53,440 nt of DNA from an uncultured Oceanospirillaceae bacterium. GTDB taxonomy: Bacteria > Pseudomonadota > Gammaproteobacteria > Pseudomonadales > Oceanobacteraceae. Location of the stretch: the NCBI GenBank assembly GCA_937974825.1, contig CALJVD010000050.1:1-53440 (forward strand), given 5' to 3'. The position numbers and the translations under genes are program-made. A model generated the notes under the pieces. The model searched no databases and was not told the origin of the DNA. It saw only the letters and a list, made by a program, of their open reading frames with translations. The first letter of the stretch is position 1. Each line of letters starts with the position of its first letter. This document shows, piece by piece, positions 1 to 8,400 of the stretch.

Positions 1-70
1 AATAGAACCCCGCAAGTTGTAGGTCGTCCCTTTAGGGCGACGAATAGAACCCTAAAAGTTGTAGGTCGTC
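1..70. repeat. REP-like repeat, two direct copies with a palindromic linker
   Basis: Two direct copies of a 28-base unit lie at 1-28 and 43-70. They share AATAGAACCC and AAGTTGTAGGTCGTC and differ only in the three bases between. Bases 23-41 form a bulged stem-loop (GTCG-t-CCCT, TT loop, AGGG-CGAC). The GTAGGTCG start and the short GC-rich palindrome resemble REP elements mobilised by RAYT-type transposases. That comparison is from general knowledge, and no transposase is in view. The first copy starts at the window edge, so the array may continue to the left. Confidence 0.6.
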
Positions 71-107
71 TCTGTTGATAATGAAAACTATCGAAAAAAC
101 TAAAAAC

Positions 108-674
108 TTACTCGCTAAGAAGCTTCACATACTCAGCAGGAACAGGCGCATCTAAATAAGCTAAGCCCAATAGATTTTGGTAATCCATACGGTCACAGCT
201 GAATGGATCAGGCTTGGTTAGCTCTAAGCCATTTTTCTTATATAAGTCTTCTAACCAAAGAATGTAGAGGTTACCTGGCTCTAATACTAAGGCGGCACCG
301 CCTGCGTCTGTGGTTACTTTAGACTCTAGTTCTTCTGGCATATTGAGTTCAAACACAACCGGTGTTTCGCCTTTTTGGAAATATAGGTTGCGGTTATGCG
401 CAGTACGGTTTGCCCAGAAGTACGCTAATTCTTTACTTTGGGTCAGAAACAGAGGATCACGGTGCTTACTGGCTTCATGGCCAATAGTACCCATGGTTTC
501 TAAATATTTTTTCATGCCCTCTAAGTCGCCAGTACCCACTAGGCCGACTTCTTGGATAGATTCAACCAAACCAGAAGATGTACCGTGATACCAAACACCA
601 TTGGTGGCGAAGCCAGAAGCCGATAAAAGCTGTTTTGCGTCTTGTAAAAAATCTGGAGTAGTAAATTCTTGCAT
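108..674 (-). CDS. Orphan protein with an ADP-ribosyltransferase-like YHGT motif
   Basis: This is a 188-residue soluble protein with no signal peptide or membrane segment. I chose the ATG at 674 over an in-frame TTG four codons upstream. Near residue 28 it has WYHGTSSGLVESIQEVGL, which resembles the first strand and helix of ADP-ribosyltransferase-fold proteins (PARP, Tpt1, DarT-like: H-G-T followed by an I..GL helix). A segment DPLFLTQSKELAYFWANR near residues 75-92 resembles the second (Y/F)-(L)-T motif with its A...A helix. The third catalytic residue cannot be assigned with certainty. The gene stands alone between REP-like repeats and a divergent transporter-type gene. The ART assignment is an inference from short motifs; otherwise it is a conserved hypothetical protein. 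Confidence 0.75.
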   Translation of the reverse strand: MQEFTTPDFLQDAKQLLSASGFATNGVWYHGTSSGLVESIQEVGLVGTGDLEGMKKYLETMGTIGHEASKHRDPLFLTQSKELAYFWANRTAHNRNLYFQKGETPVVFELNMPEELESKVTTDAGGAALVLEPGNLYILWLEDLYKKNGLELTKPDPFSCDRMDYQNLLGLAYLDAPVPAEYVKLLSE

Positions 675-806
675 ATAAATATCCAAGTGCAGAGTTAGAA
701 AAACCGTAAGTATACCAGTAATGGCATCATTCGATTAATGATTATATAGTGAAAGTCTGTAATACTCTGTTTGTTCTAAGACCAATAAAAATAAATAAGG
801 TTAACC

Positions 807-1931
807 ATGAGAATACTCACTACTGTTGTTAGTGCGGCTTTTGTTTTAGCTGCCAGTTTTAATATTCAAACCGCGTCTGCCAGTGCTACCGATACCGCTA
901 GCCTAAAAGCTAAAGCGATGAACGCAAAATTACCGCGTGCTGAACGTGTCGAAGCCATTAAACAGCTGTACCCAGAATTACTAAGTAACAACCAAGAAAA
1001 ACCCCATAAGATTTGTGTTTGGGACGTGGTCGGACGTTCGGGCCCTATTTTTGCTTCGGCAAAAGACCAACAAGCTCGCCTAATGGAGTTTGGTTTAAAC
1101 GTAGAAATGTCTGCTTACACTAACGAAGGTGTGTTAAGTGAAGACTTACAAGCAGGGCAGTGTGATGCTGCTTTATTTACCGGTATTCGTGCTCGTACAT
1201 TTAACAAATTTGCCGGTACAGTGGATGCTGTCGGAGCGATTCCTACGTCTGAACACATGAACCTACTGATGCGCGTTTTGGCAAGCCCACAAAACGCCGA
1301 CAAAATGGAAGAAGGTAACTATGTTGTTATGGGAATGGCACCTATGGGAGCTGTTTACTTCTTTGTAAACGACCGCTCTATTAGCTCTATTTCTAAAGCG
1401 GCGGGTAAGCGTGTTGCCGTTATGGATTATGATTCTGTACAAACAGAAATGGTCTTAGGTTTTGGGGCTAGCCCAGTGCCTACCAGTATTGTAAACGCCG
1501 GTAGTAAGTTTAATAACCGCGTGGTTGATGTGTTGCCTTCACCATTAGTGGGCTATCACGTAATGGAGTTATACAAAGGTATAGGTGATAACGGCGGTAT
1601 TGTGAACTATCCCTTCACGCAAATTACCTTGCAGCTTGTGGGGCGCAAAGATAAGTTTCCACAAGAAGTGGCTCAGTTAATTCGTGAAGATTTCTATAGC
1701 CGTTTCCAAGAAATTGAAGAAATGGTCGCTAAACAAACGGGTGATGTGCCTGAAAGTGTTTGGATTGAAATTCCAGACGAAGATAAAGCCGACTACCAAA
1801 GCGTTATGCAAGATGCACGTATTAAACTACGCGACCGCGATTACTACGACGGTAGCATGCTAACGTTGCAGCGTAAGGTTCGTTGTAAGTTTGAGCCGGC
1901 TCGCTCAGAGTGTACTAATCCGGTTGAGTAA
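807..1931 (+). CDS. Putative periplasmic solute-binding protein
   Basis: The 374-residue product starts with a clear Sec signal peptide (MRILTTVVSAAFVLAASF, likely cleavage after an AxA site near residues 24-27). The mature part resembles the uncharacterised putative solute-binding family that is distantly TRAP/DctP-like. Features include KICVWDVVGRSGP near residue 67, a QCDAALFTGIRAR segment, and a substrate-lobe stretch PSPLVGYHVMELYKGI. It is therefore expected in the periplasm, with an unknown ligand. No permease genes adjoin it: it is flanked by a divergent hypothetical gene and a convergent small gene. Two late cysteines (RCKF and SECTN) could form a disulfide. The family call is from recognition of the sequence type and the ligand is not known. 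Confidence 0.75.
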   Translation: MRILTTVVSAAFVLAASFNIQTASASATDTASLKAKAMNAKLPRAERVEAIKQLYPELLSNNQEKPHKICVWDVVGRSGPIFASAKDQQARLMEFGLNVEMSAYTNEGVLSEDLQAGQCDAALFTGIRARTFNKFAGTVDAVGAIPTSEHMNLLMRVLASPQNADKMEEGNYVVMGMAPMGAVYFFVNDRSISSISKAAGKRVAVMDYDSVQTEMVLGFGASPVPTSIVNAGSKFNNRVVDVLPSPLVGYHVMELYKGIGDNGGIVNYPFTQITLQLVGRKDKFPQEVAQLIREDFYSRFQEIEEMVAKQTGDVPESVWIEIPDEDKADYQSVMQDARIKLRDRDYYDGSMLTLQRKVRCKFEPARSECTNPVE

Positions 1932-1947
1932 TTATTGTTAATTACTC
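1926..1947. terminator. AT-rich stem-loop between convergent genes
   Basis: GAGTAATTA and TAATTACTC are perfect 9-base arms around TTGT. The stem covers the stop codons of both convergent genes. It is AT-rich and has no clear T tract, so it is a weak candidate for a bidirectional terminator. Confidence 0.35.
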
Positions 1948-2262
1948 TTCCCAAACAACACGCACCGGCTCGCCGAAGTCATCGTAGATAATTTTTTTAC
2001 GGGGTTTCTTCGGTGTTGCTGGACGTGCTGATGACCTAGCACGATTTTGTTCTTTGCGCTGATCAATAGATTTAAGCGCATGATCCACAGGGGTGCGTTG
2101 TTCTTTGCCACCTTCAAACGTAAGAGCCTGACCATAGCGGCCATCCACTAGGCCAGAAGCACCGTGCGGCATCGCTTTTACTTCACCGCCTTGCTTTAGG
2201 AAGTCTTCAATCTCTTGTTCTAGTTGGTTACGAATATCGCGTTTTGTGGGGCGTTTTTTCAT
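1942..2262 (-). CDS. Conserved small basic protein of unknown function
   Basis: The product has 106 residues and is charged, with a lysine/arginine-rich C-terminal half (TPKKPRKKIIYDD). The N-terminal part, IRNQLEQEIEDFLKQGGEV followed by a GASG motif, predicts one helix and a short turn. The FL..GG.V pattern is reminiscent of the C-terminal part of the RNA-polymerase-binding regulator SutA, but the resemblance is short and I do not assign a function. It begins 10 bases after the tatD stop and is probably co-transcribed with it. A nucleic-acid-associated role is possible given the basic tail; this is inference only. Confidence 0.7.
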   Translation of the reverse strand: MKKRPTKRDIRNQLEQEIEDFLKQGGEVKAMPHGASGLVDGRYGQALTFEGGKEQRTPVDHALKSIDQRKEQNRARSSARPATPKKPRKKIIYDDFGEPVRVVWEE

Positions 2263-2272
2263 AGTTACAGTT

Positions 2273-3073
2273 TTAATTAAAAAACACTCTTAAGGAATTT
2301 TGATAGGTTTGGGTTAGTACTTGGTTAATATCTATCTCTTTAACTGTAGCAATCTTTTCAGCAATAAAGGGTAAATATTTTGGTGCGTTCTCGCGGCCAC
2401 GGTATGGCGCTGGCGTTAAGAAAGGCGCATCGGTTTCTAATAGTAGGCTTTCTAATGGCGTTGCAGCCACTACTTCACGTACGTTATCGGCTTTATTAAA
2501 GGTAACAATACCATTAATGCCTAGGCAGAAGCCTAAGTCTACCGCTAGCTCTGCTAATTCTAAGCCAGAGGTGAAACTATGGATGACACCTTTTTTAGGC
2601 ATTTGAGGTGCGTATTCTTTTAAAATAGCCATGCAGTCTTCGTCGGCTTCACGGGTGTGAATCACCACGGGAAGCTGTTGTTCGATGGCGATTTCTAGCT
2701 GTTTGCAGAAAGCGTTACGCTGCGGTTCACGAGGGCTATGCTCATAAAAATAGTCTAGACCAATTTCCCCAACGGCGACGACTTTCTTATTACCACAGTT
2801 TTCGCGCATAAATTGGACGGTGCTGTCTTCAAACAAGGTTGCTTCGTGCGGATGTACACCTAGGGTGGCGTATACGTCGTCAAACTGTTCGGCTAAGGCT
2901 AACGCATTAGGCATGTTGTTTGGTTCAACGCTAATGGTCATAAAGCGCTCTACACCAACGGCTCGAGCAGCCGCTAAAATCTCCTCAGCACTGCCCTCTT
3001 TTAGGTAGTCTAAGTGAAAGTGCGTTTCAATAATGGGGTGATCAAAAACAGGAATGTCGCGCTTTTTGCTCAT
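2273..3073 (-). CDS. tatD: TatD-family metal-dependent hydrolase/DNase
   Basis: This is a 266-residue TIM-barrel amidohydrolase of the TatD/YcfH type. Visible metal ligands are HFHLD near residue 20 (the HxHxD motif), a GEIGLDYF motif with the bridging Glu, VVIHTREAD, GVIHSFTSG, and LLLETDAPFLTP near the C-terminus. These are standard for the family, whose members act as 3'-5' DNA/RNA exonucleases or D-aminoacyl-tRNA deacylase-like hydrolases. I chose the ATG at 3073 because the only upstream start is a GTG six codons earlier. The second histidine motif reads HFHLD rather than the common HCHLD. It is the first gene of a two-gene unit with the small downstream protein. Which TatD paralogue this is cannot be settled from sequence alone. 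Confidence 0.88.
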   Translation of the reverse strand: MSKKRDIPVFDHPIIETHFHLDYLKEGSAEEILAAARAVGVERFMTISVEPNNMPNALALAEQFDDVYATLGVHPHEATLFEDSTVQFMRENCGNKKVVAVGEIGLDYFYEHSPREPQRNAFCKQLEIAIEQQLPVVIHTREADEDCMAILKEYAPQMPKKGVIHSFTSGLELAELAVDLGFCLGINGIVTFNKADNVREVVAATPLESLLLETDAPFLTPAPYRGRENAPKYLPFIAEKIATVKEIDINQVLTQTYQNSLRVFFN

Positions 3074-3134
3074 AAGTAACCTAAGTAACACGGGTAAAGA
3101 TGAGCATTGTACCAGTTTTTGTCATTTCAAGCGC

Positions 3135-3165
3135 ACCGCAGGAAAAACGGCTGTTTTCCTGCGGT
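3135..3165 (-). terminator. Stem-loop downstream of nhaA
   Basis: ACCGCAGGAAAA and TTTTCCTGCGGT form perfect 12-base arms with a 7-base loop, 25 bases past the nhaA stop. The stem is strong but no clear T run follows on either strand. It is most simply the nhaA transcript end. Confidence 0.6.
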
Positions 3166-3189
3166 CGTAACATAGAACAATCAGAGTGC

Positions 3190-4560
3190 TTAGGCAGAGG
3201 CTTGCGCAGCTTCTTTTGCTTTGTTTCTGCGTATCCATACCACGCCCCAAAGCATACCTAAGATACCCGCTACGACAGAGCCGCAGAGCACGCCCAGTTT
3301 AGCGGCGTTTAATAGGTTGATGTCGCTAAAGGCGAGCATTGAGATAAAGATCGACATGGTAAAGCCAATACCTGCGAACAAGCTAACAAGGGTAATGCCG
3401 CCCCAGGTAACACCGGCCGGTAGCCGTGTCATGCCGAGTTTAACCGCTAGCCAACTTGCACCAATAATACCCGCAGGCTTACCTACTACGAGTGCAATAG
3501 CAACACCAGCGGTTACCCAGAGCGAGCCACCTTGAGTAAGGTCGATACCGTCTAGGCTAATACCTGCGTTAGCTAAGGCAAAAATAGGCATGACCAGAAA
3601 CGCAACCCAAGGGTGAAGGACGGCTTGCATCCGAATAGCAGGCGGTACTATGTCACGTTGGGCGCGACGTAATTTTTCGATTGGGCCCATTAGGTCGTGT
3701 GGGGTGTCTTCTTTTAAGCGTTTTTCGACCAGTTCTTGGTTATAGCGTTGTATTTTTTCCAGCGGTGTTAGGTAGCTACGTGCACGAGTGACAGGGGTGA
3801 GTAAACCAAGAATAACACCGGCTAGTGTTGGGTGGGCGCCGGTTTTAAGAACACCAAACCACACAATAAAGCCCGGAATAACATAGCCCCAAGCGGAGTT
3901 AATACCCATGCGGTGTAATGCCAGTACCATTAAGATACCTGCAGCAATAAGGTAAAAGCCTGAAAGCTCAAGGCCGCTTGAGTAAAAGAGCGCAATAATA
4001 AGTACTGCAACAATGTCGTCGATAATGGCTAAGGCGAGTAAAAATACGCGAATATTGTGTGAAATACCGCTGCCCAGTAAAGCCAATAAACCCACCGCAA
4101 AGGCGATGTCAGTAGCAGTAGGGATTGCCCAACCAGCTTGTCTGCTTGCTTCTAGGTTAAACGAGAGATAAATAAGTGCGGGTAAAGCAACACCACCAAT
4201 CGCAGCAGAGATAGGTAAGACTGCATCACGAATAGTGCTAAGCGATCCATTGTGAATTTCATAACGAACTTCCATACCAACCACTAAAAAGAAGAAGGTC
4301 ATTAGGCCGTCGTTAATCCAGAAATGTAAGCTCTGTGAAACTTCAAAGCCAGCTATATTAAAGCCAAGGGTGCTATGCCAAAGGTCATGATAGCTAGATG
4401 AAAAAGAAGAGTTTGCCCAAACCATAGCGGCAATAGCCGTCAGTAGTAGGACGATGCCACTGCTCGCTTGAATATGAATAAAGCGGTAGAAAGAAGATAA
4501 AGCTTGGTTTGTAATAACTTGCGCGCGTGGTAATGGCTGGCGCGATTCCTGTTGCGTCAT
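3190..4560 (-). CDS. nhaA: Na+/H+ antiporter NhaA
   Basis: This 456-residue inner-membrane antiporter exchanges cytoplasmic Na+ (or Li+) for external H+ in pH and salt homeostasis. The essential aspartates are visible: D151 in the PTATDIAFA motif, and the pair D181-D182 in LAIIDDIVAV, equivalent to D133 and D163-D164 of E. coli NhaA. About twelve hydrophobic segments are present. It is longer than the E. coli protein (388 residues) because of a charged cytoplasmic insert around residues 265-300 (KIQRYNQELVEKRLKEDTP) and a lysine-rich C-terminus. A GGAG ribosome-binding site lies 11 bases before the ATG, inside the predicted leader structure. The gene is monocistronic with its own promoter. 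High confidence. Confidence 0.95.
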   Translation of the reverse strand: MTQQESRQPLPRAQVITNQALSSFYRFIHIQASSGIVLLLTAIAAMVWANSSFSSSYHDLWHSTLGFNIAGFEVSQSLHFWINDGLMTFFFLVVGMEVRYEIHNGSLSTIRDAVLPISAAIGGVALPALIYLSFNLEASRQAGWAIPTATDIAFAVGLLALLGSGISHNIRVFLLALAIIDDIVAVLIIALFYSSGLELSGFYLIAAGILMVLALHRMGINSAWGYVIPGFIVWFGVLKTGAHPTLAGVILGLLTPVTRARSYLTPLEKIQRYNQELVEKRLKEDTPHDLMGPIEKLRRAQRDIVPPAIRMQAVLHPWVAFLVMPIFALANAGISLDGIDLTQGGSLWVTAGVAIALVVGKPAGIIGASWLAVKLGMTRLPAGVTWGGITLVSLFAGIGFTMSIFISMLAFSDINLLNAAKLGVLCGSVVAGILGMLWGVVWIRRNKAKEAAQASA

Positions 4561-4565
4561 ATATT

Positions 4566-4632
4566 AGGTGCTCCGCGTGGCGGCCCGACCAACGCTTACC
4601 TGTCCTAACCACATAATTGTGACGACACCCTG
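4566..4632 (-). promoter_or_regulatory. Probable nhaA-I class (Li+) riboswitch
   Basis: The nhaA leader folds into a compact structure that contains the ribosome-binding site. AGGT (4598-4601) can pair with ACCT (4566-4569) next to the GGAG. Inside it, GCG-T-TGG (4589-4595) pairs with CCACGC (4575-4580) with one bulge. Upstream, CACA-ATTA-TGTG makes a second hairpin, preceded by GGGTG (4626-4630). The position directly ahead of nhaA, the GGGTG start near the expected +1, and the Shine-Dalgarno in the closing helix match what I recall of the nhaA-I motif, a reported lithium-sensing class. The class assignment rests on memory of that motif; the base pairing is read from the sequence. Confidence 0.6.
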
Positions 4633-4638
4633 ACCAAG

Positions 4639-4671
4639 ATTATAGCTACCCCTTGGGGGGTAGCTCAACAC
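4639..4671 (-). promoter_or_regulatory. nhaA promoter with a palindrome filling the spacer
   Basis: On the minus strand there is a perfect -10 TATAAT (4639-4644). A TTGAGC -35-like hexamer lies 18 bases upstream. The spacer is almost entirely a perfect inverted repeat, GCTACCCC/GGGGTAGC with a 4-base loop (4645-4664). Transcription would start close to the GGGTG that opens the leader RNA. A dyad in a long spacer is the layout of MerR-family operators, so regulator binding is plausible but unproven. Confidence 0.6.
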
Positions 4672-4759
4672 TTTTCGTACAAATTCGTCCAATAGAAACT
4701 GATTTAGAGCAATAAAAGTGCCTAAAAATCAATAAGTTGAGCGAGCGGTTAAACAAGGT

Positions 4760-5446
4760 TTAGCCACATTTGCTGTCGCCACAGTTTAAGCAGGTAAGGC
4801 AACCGTCCATAACAATAGCCGCCTTAGTATGACATTTTTTACACATGCTGGCGCTGTCTGGAAAGCTGTCATTAATGGCGGTAGAAGTATCGACCGTTTC
4901 CCCTGTATGGGCGGCAATTTGTGCTTTCTTTTCGTCGATAAGCTGTTGCTGCTCTGGGCTCAGGCCTTCGGGCTTAATTAGCCCAATGACCGTCATATGT
5001 CGTTCGATAATCGCGCCTATCTCGGCCACTAAAGAAGGCATAAATACGCCCCCTTTTTTGTAGTATCCGCCGTTAGGGTCGTACACGCTACGCAGTTCTT
5101 CTATTAAGAAACTAAGATCACCACCTTTGCGGAAAACAGCCGAGATAACGCGCGTAAGAGCGATTACCCATTGAAAGTGTTCCATCGCCTTAGAGTTAAT
5201 GAAAATCTCGTATGGGCGACGCACTTCGTGGTCGGTGCCTTCGTTAAGGATGATGTCGTTAATGGTAATGTACAGCGCGTGTTCAGAAATTGGTGGCTTA
5301 ATTTTATAAGTAGAGCCAAGTAAAAAATCTGGACGAGCGATGTTTTCGTTCATTTCTATCGGTTTAGGTGCTTGTTCAACCTGTTGGTTGTCGTCAGCGT
5401 TTTTAATCGCAAAACCGGTAATGCGTTGGGTAATTTTAGTAGCCAT
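4760..5446 (-). CDS. nrdJb: Class II ribonucleotide reductase, C-terminal subunit NrdJb
   Basis: This 228-residue protein corresponds to the C-terminal part of adenosylcobalamin-dependent RNR, encoded separately as in Pseudomonas NrdJa/NrdJb. The central segment (residues about 50-150: ALYITINDIILNEG, EIFINSKAMEHFQWVIALTRVISAVFRKGGD) is the TSCPD-type domain. The C-terminus has cysteine pairs (CKKCHTKA and CLTCLNCG, ending DSKCG) that look like a zinc-ribbon plus a redox-active tail able to re-reduce the active-site disulfide. It starts 10 bases after nrdJa, with AAGGG ahead of the ATG, so both are made from one transcript. The split is normal for this clade. Confidence 0.88.
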   Translation of the reverse strand: MATKITQRITGFAIKNADDNQQVEQAPKPIEMNENIARPDFLLGSTYKIKPPISEHALYITINDIILNEGTDHEVRRPYEIFINSKAMEHFQWVIALTRVISAVFRKGGDLSFLIEELRSVYDPNGGYYKKGGVFMPSLVAEIGAIIERHMTVIGLIKPEGLSPEQQQLIDEKKAQIAAHTGETVDTSTAINDSFPDSASMCKKCHTKAAIVMDGCLTCLNCGDSKCG

Positions 5447-5456
5447 TATTTTTCCC

Positions 5457-8400
5457 TTAATATTTACCGTAGGTGCCTTCTTTTAAGGCATCAAATAAGT
5501 TTGCGGCGGAGTGAATTTCACCGTCGTATTCAATGTTTTCATTACCTTTGAAGCTTACTTTGCTGCCATCTTCTAAGGTGAATTCATAAGTGGTGTTGGC
5601 TAAGTCTTCTTCTTTCACCAGTACGCCTTGGAAAGCTTCTGGGTTGAAGCGGAAGGTCGTACATCCTTTTAGCCCTTGTTTGTGGGCGTAGAGGTAAATG
5701 TCCTTAAAGTCTTCATATGGGAAGTCGGTAGGAACGTTAGCGGTTTTAGAAATAGACGAATCCACCCACTTTTGTGCGGCTGCCTGAATATCTACGTGTT
5801 GTTCGGGCGTGACGGCATCGGCCACAATAAAGTAGTCGGGCAGTTGCTCGGATGGGTCTTGGCTAAAGGGCATGGCGTTGCTGTTAATAAGCTCGCGATA
5901 CGCCAGTAACTCATACGAAAATACATCGACTTTCTCTTTGGTCTTTTTGCCTTCGCGAATAATGTTGCGGGCATAGTGATGCGCAAAGCTGGGTTCAATA
6001 CCATTACTGGCGTTGTTTGCTAACGACAGAGAAATAGTACCGGTTGGAGCAATAGAGGTGTGGTGCGTAAAGCGAGCGCCCACTTCGGCAAGTTCTGCAA
6101 CCAGCTCTGGTTCTAATTCAGCTACTTGCTGCATATAGCGACTGTATTTCGCCCACAGCACTTTGCCTTTTACTTTGTCGCCAACTTTAAAGCCGTCTTC
6201 TGACATTTCGGGGCGCTTAGCTAGCATCTTAGCGGTGACTTCAAACTCTTCTTCCATAATGGGGGCAGGGCCTTTCTCTTGCGACAGTTTCAAGGCTTCT
6301 TGCCAGCCGGTGATGGCCATCTCTTGGTTTACTTGCTCAGTAAAGGCCACAGACTCAACACTGCCGTAAGGCATGCGTAGCATGGTAAGGGTTGAGCCTA
6401 AGCCTAAAATCCCCATGCCATGACGACGCTTATGAGTAATTTCATGGCGTTGCTGCGGCAAAGGTAGGCCGTTAATTTCAACGACGTTATCGAGCATACG
6501 AGTAAAGATACGCACCACTTTACGGTACTTTTCAAAGTTAAAGCGTGCTTCTGACGTAAATGGGTTCTCAACAAAGCGGGTTAGGTTAACCGACCCCAGC
6601 AAACAGCTGCCATGCGGTGGCAATGGCTGTTCGCCGCAGTTGTGGGCATGCAAACCGTTTCCGTCAAAAGTGTTGATACCTGGAATTTGAACGTCATACA
6701 CATCTTCAAAACCGTCGGCTGTAACCGACATAACTGTGGCAGTGAAGCGCTCACGGTTTTGTTGGCGGTTATAACTTGAGATTAGTGTTTGTAAGCGCTC
6801 TGTCTTAACAGCGTCAGAAAAGCCAATTAGCTCTGCAAACTGCGCTAAGTTATCGTTAGCAATCACTAATTCATGCTGAGCTTGAGTGGGGTAAAGTTGC
6901 TGGCCGCCTTTACCATTTGGCAATAAAGCGTGCCCCGCACTGCGACGTTCTGTGTAAAGGGTAGAGGCTACACCTAAGCGTAATAACATGCGCTGTGCGG
7001 CTTCTAGTCGTGATAAATCAGACTGTGCTAAGCGTACGCTAACGCCTTTGCTTTGAGTGCCTTGTACTGAACCATCGGCATCAAACAGACCACGTAAAAA
7101 CCCACGGTAAAACTCACTCGATGTTTTCTCTAGTGCAGGGGTAATGGCTTTGTTACCCGGCTGCATGCCGAAAGCGGTTGCTAGGTCACGCAGTGCCGCC
7201 GATTTTAAACGAAACTCGCCACGCCCTTGCACCTCGCTCCAACCACGGAAGTCGGCACGGTGCGGCAGTGTTTGTGCGCAACGCAAGGCTTCCGCCATTA
7301 AAGCATTGGCTGCTAATTCGTTGCCATTGGCCACGGCCTGTTGAGACCAAACAGAAAGCACGGCGCAGTCGTCTTTGAGGGTACCGTCACCCACTAATAA
7401 ACCAAGTAAATAGCCTTCTTCATGGCTGTGCGTACCGGGCCAGCTGGCTGCTTTACGGTGGTTGTTTAGTAATACTTTATCGCCTGCTTGTAGCTCGGCG
7501 GCTTCACACCACTGGGTTTCTGTACGCCAACGAGTTTGCTCAACCACTTTACGTACACGGTGGTCTGCTGTTAGTCGTAAAGCATGACCTTCTTTGGTTT
7601 GTAAGCGCAGTACGGGTTTGGTTGCTGTGCGAAAAAAGCCTTCTGCACCACTGGCATGGTCAACACCATCAACGCGAGCCATAAACGGCTGGCCTAATAA
7701 GTCTTGCACCTGACGTGGGCCAGAAGCTGTTTGTACCCAAGTATCTGCTGTGACGCAAGGGTTGGTGGCGCGAATGTTTTCACAGAACCAGTTGTTGTTC
7801 ATTTCGTTTACTTTATCTATCAAGATAAAGCCTGGCTCGGCAAAGTCATAGGTTGAGCTCATGATGGCTTCCCAAATGTCTTTGGCGTGTACTTTTTTAT
7901 AAATACGACAAGCAACTCGACCTAAATCGTCGGTAATGTAGCCGTCAGTGACTGGGAAGTCGCGGTATAAAAACTGTTCTGTATTGGTTAAATCTAAGCC
8001 TTCTTCTTGAATCTCTTTCACTGTGACAGGGAAAGACAGCGGCCATAAATCATCGTTAACAACCGCGTTAATAAACTCGTCGGTAATTAATAACGATAGG
8101 TTGAACTGGCGTAAACGACCGTCTTCACGTTTGGCACGAATAAACTCGAGTACGTCTGGGTGGTTTACATCGAAGGTTGCCATTTGTGCCCCTCGACGAC
8201 CACCTGCAGATGAAACGGTAAAGCACATCTTGTCGAAGATATCCATAAACGACAGCGGACCAGAAGTAGTTGCCCCAGCCCCAGCCACGTAGGCGCCACG
8301 AGGGCGTAAGGTCGAAAATTCGTAACCAATACCACAGCCTGCTTTTAAGGTAAGTCCCGCTTCATGGGTTTTTCCTAAGATGTCGTCCATTGAGTCGTAG

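Noticed and set aside
4645..4664. Palindrome read as a terminator for nrdJb
   Set aside because: No T run follows on either strand, and a perfect TATAAT directly abuts it, so a promoter-spacer role fits better.
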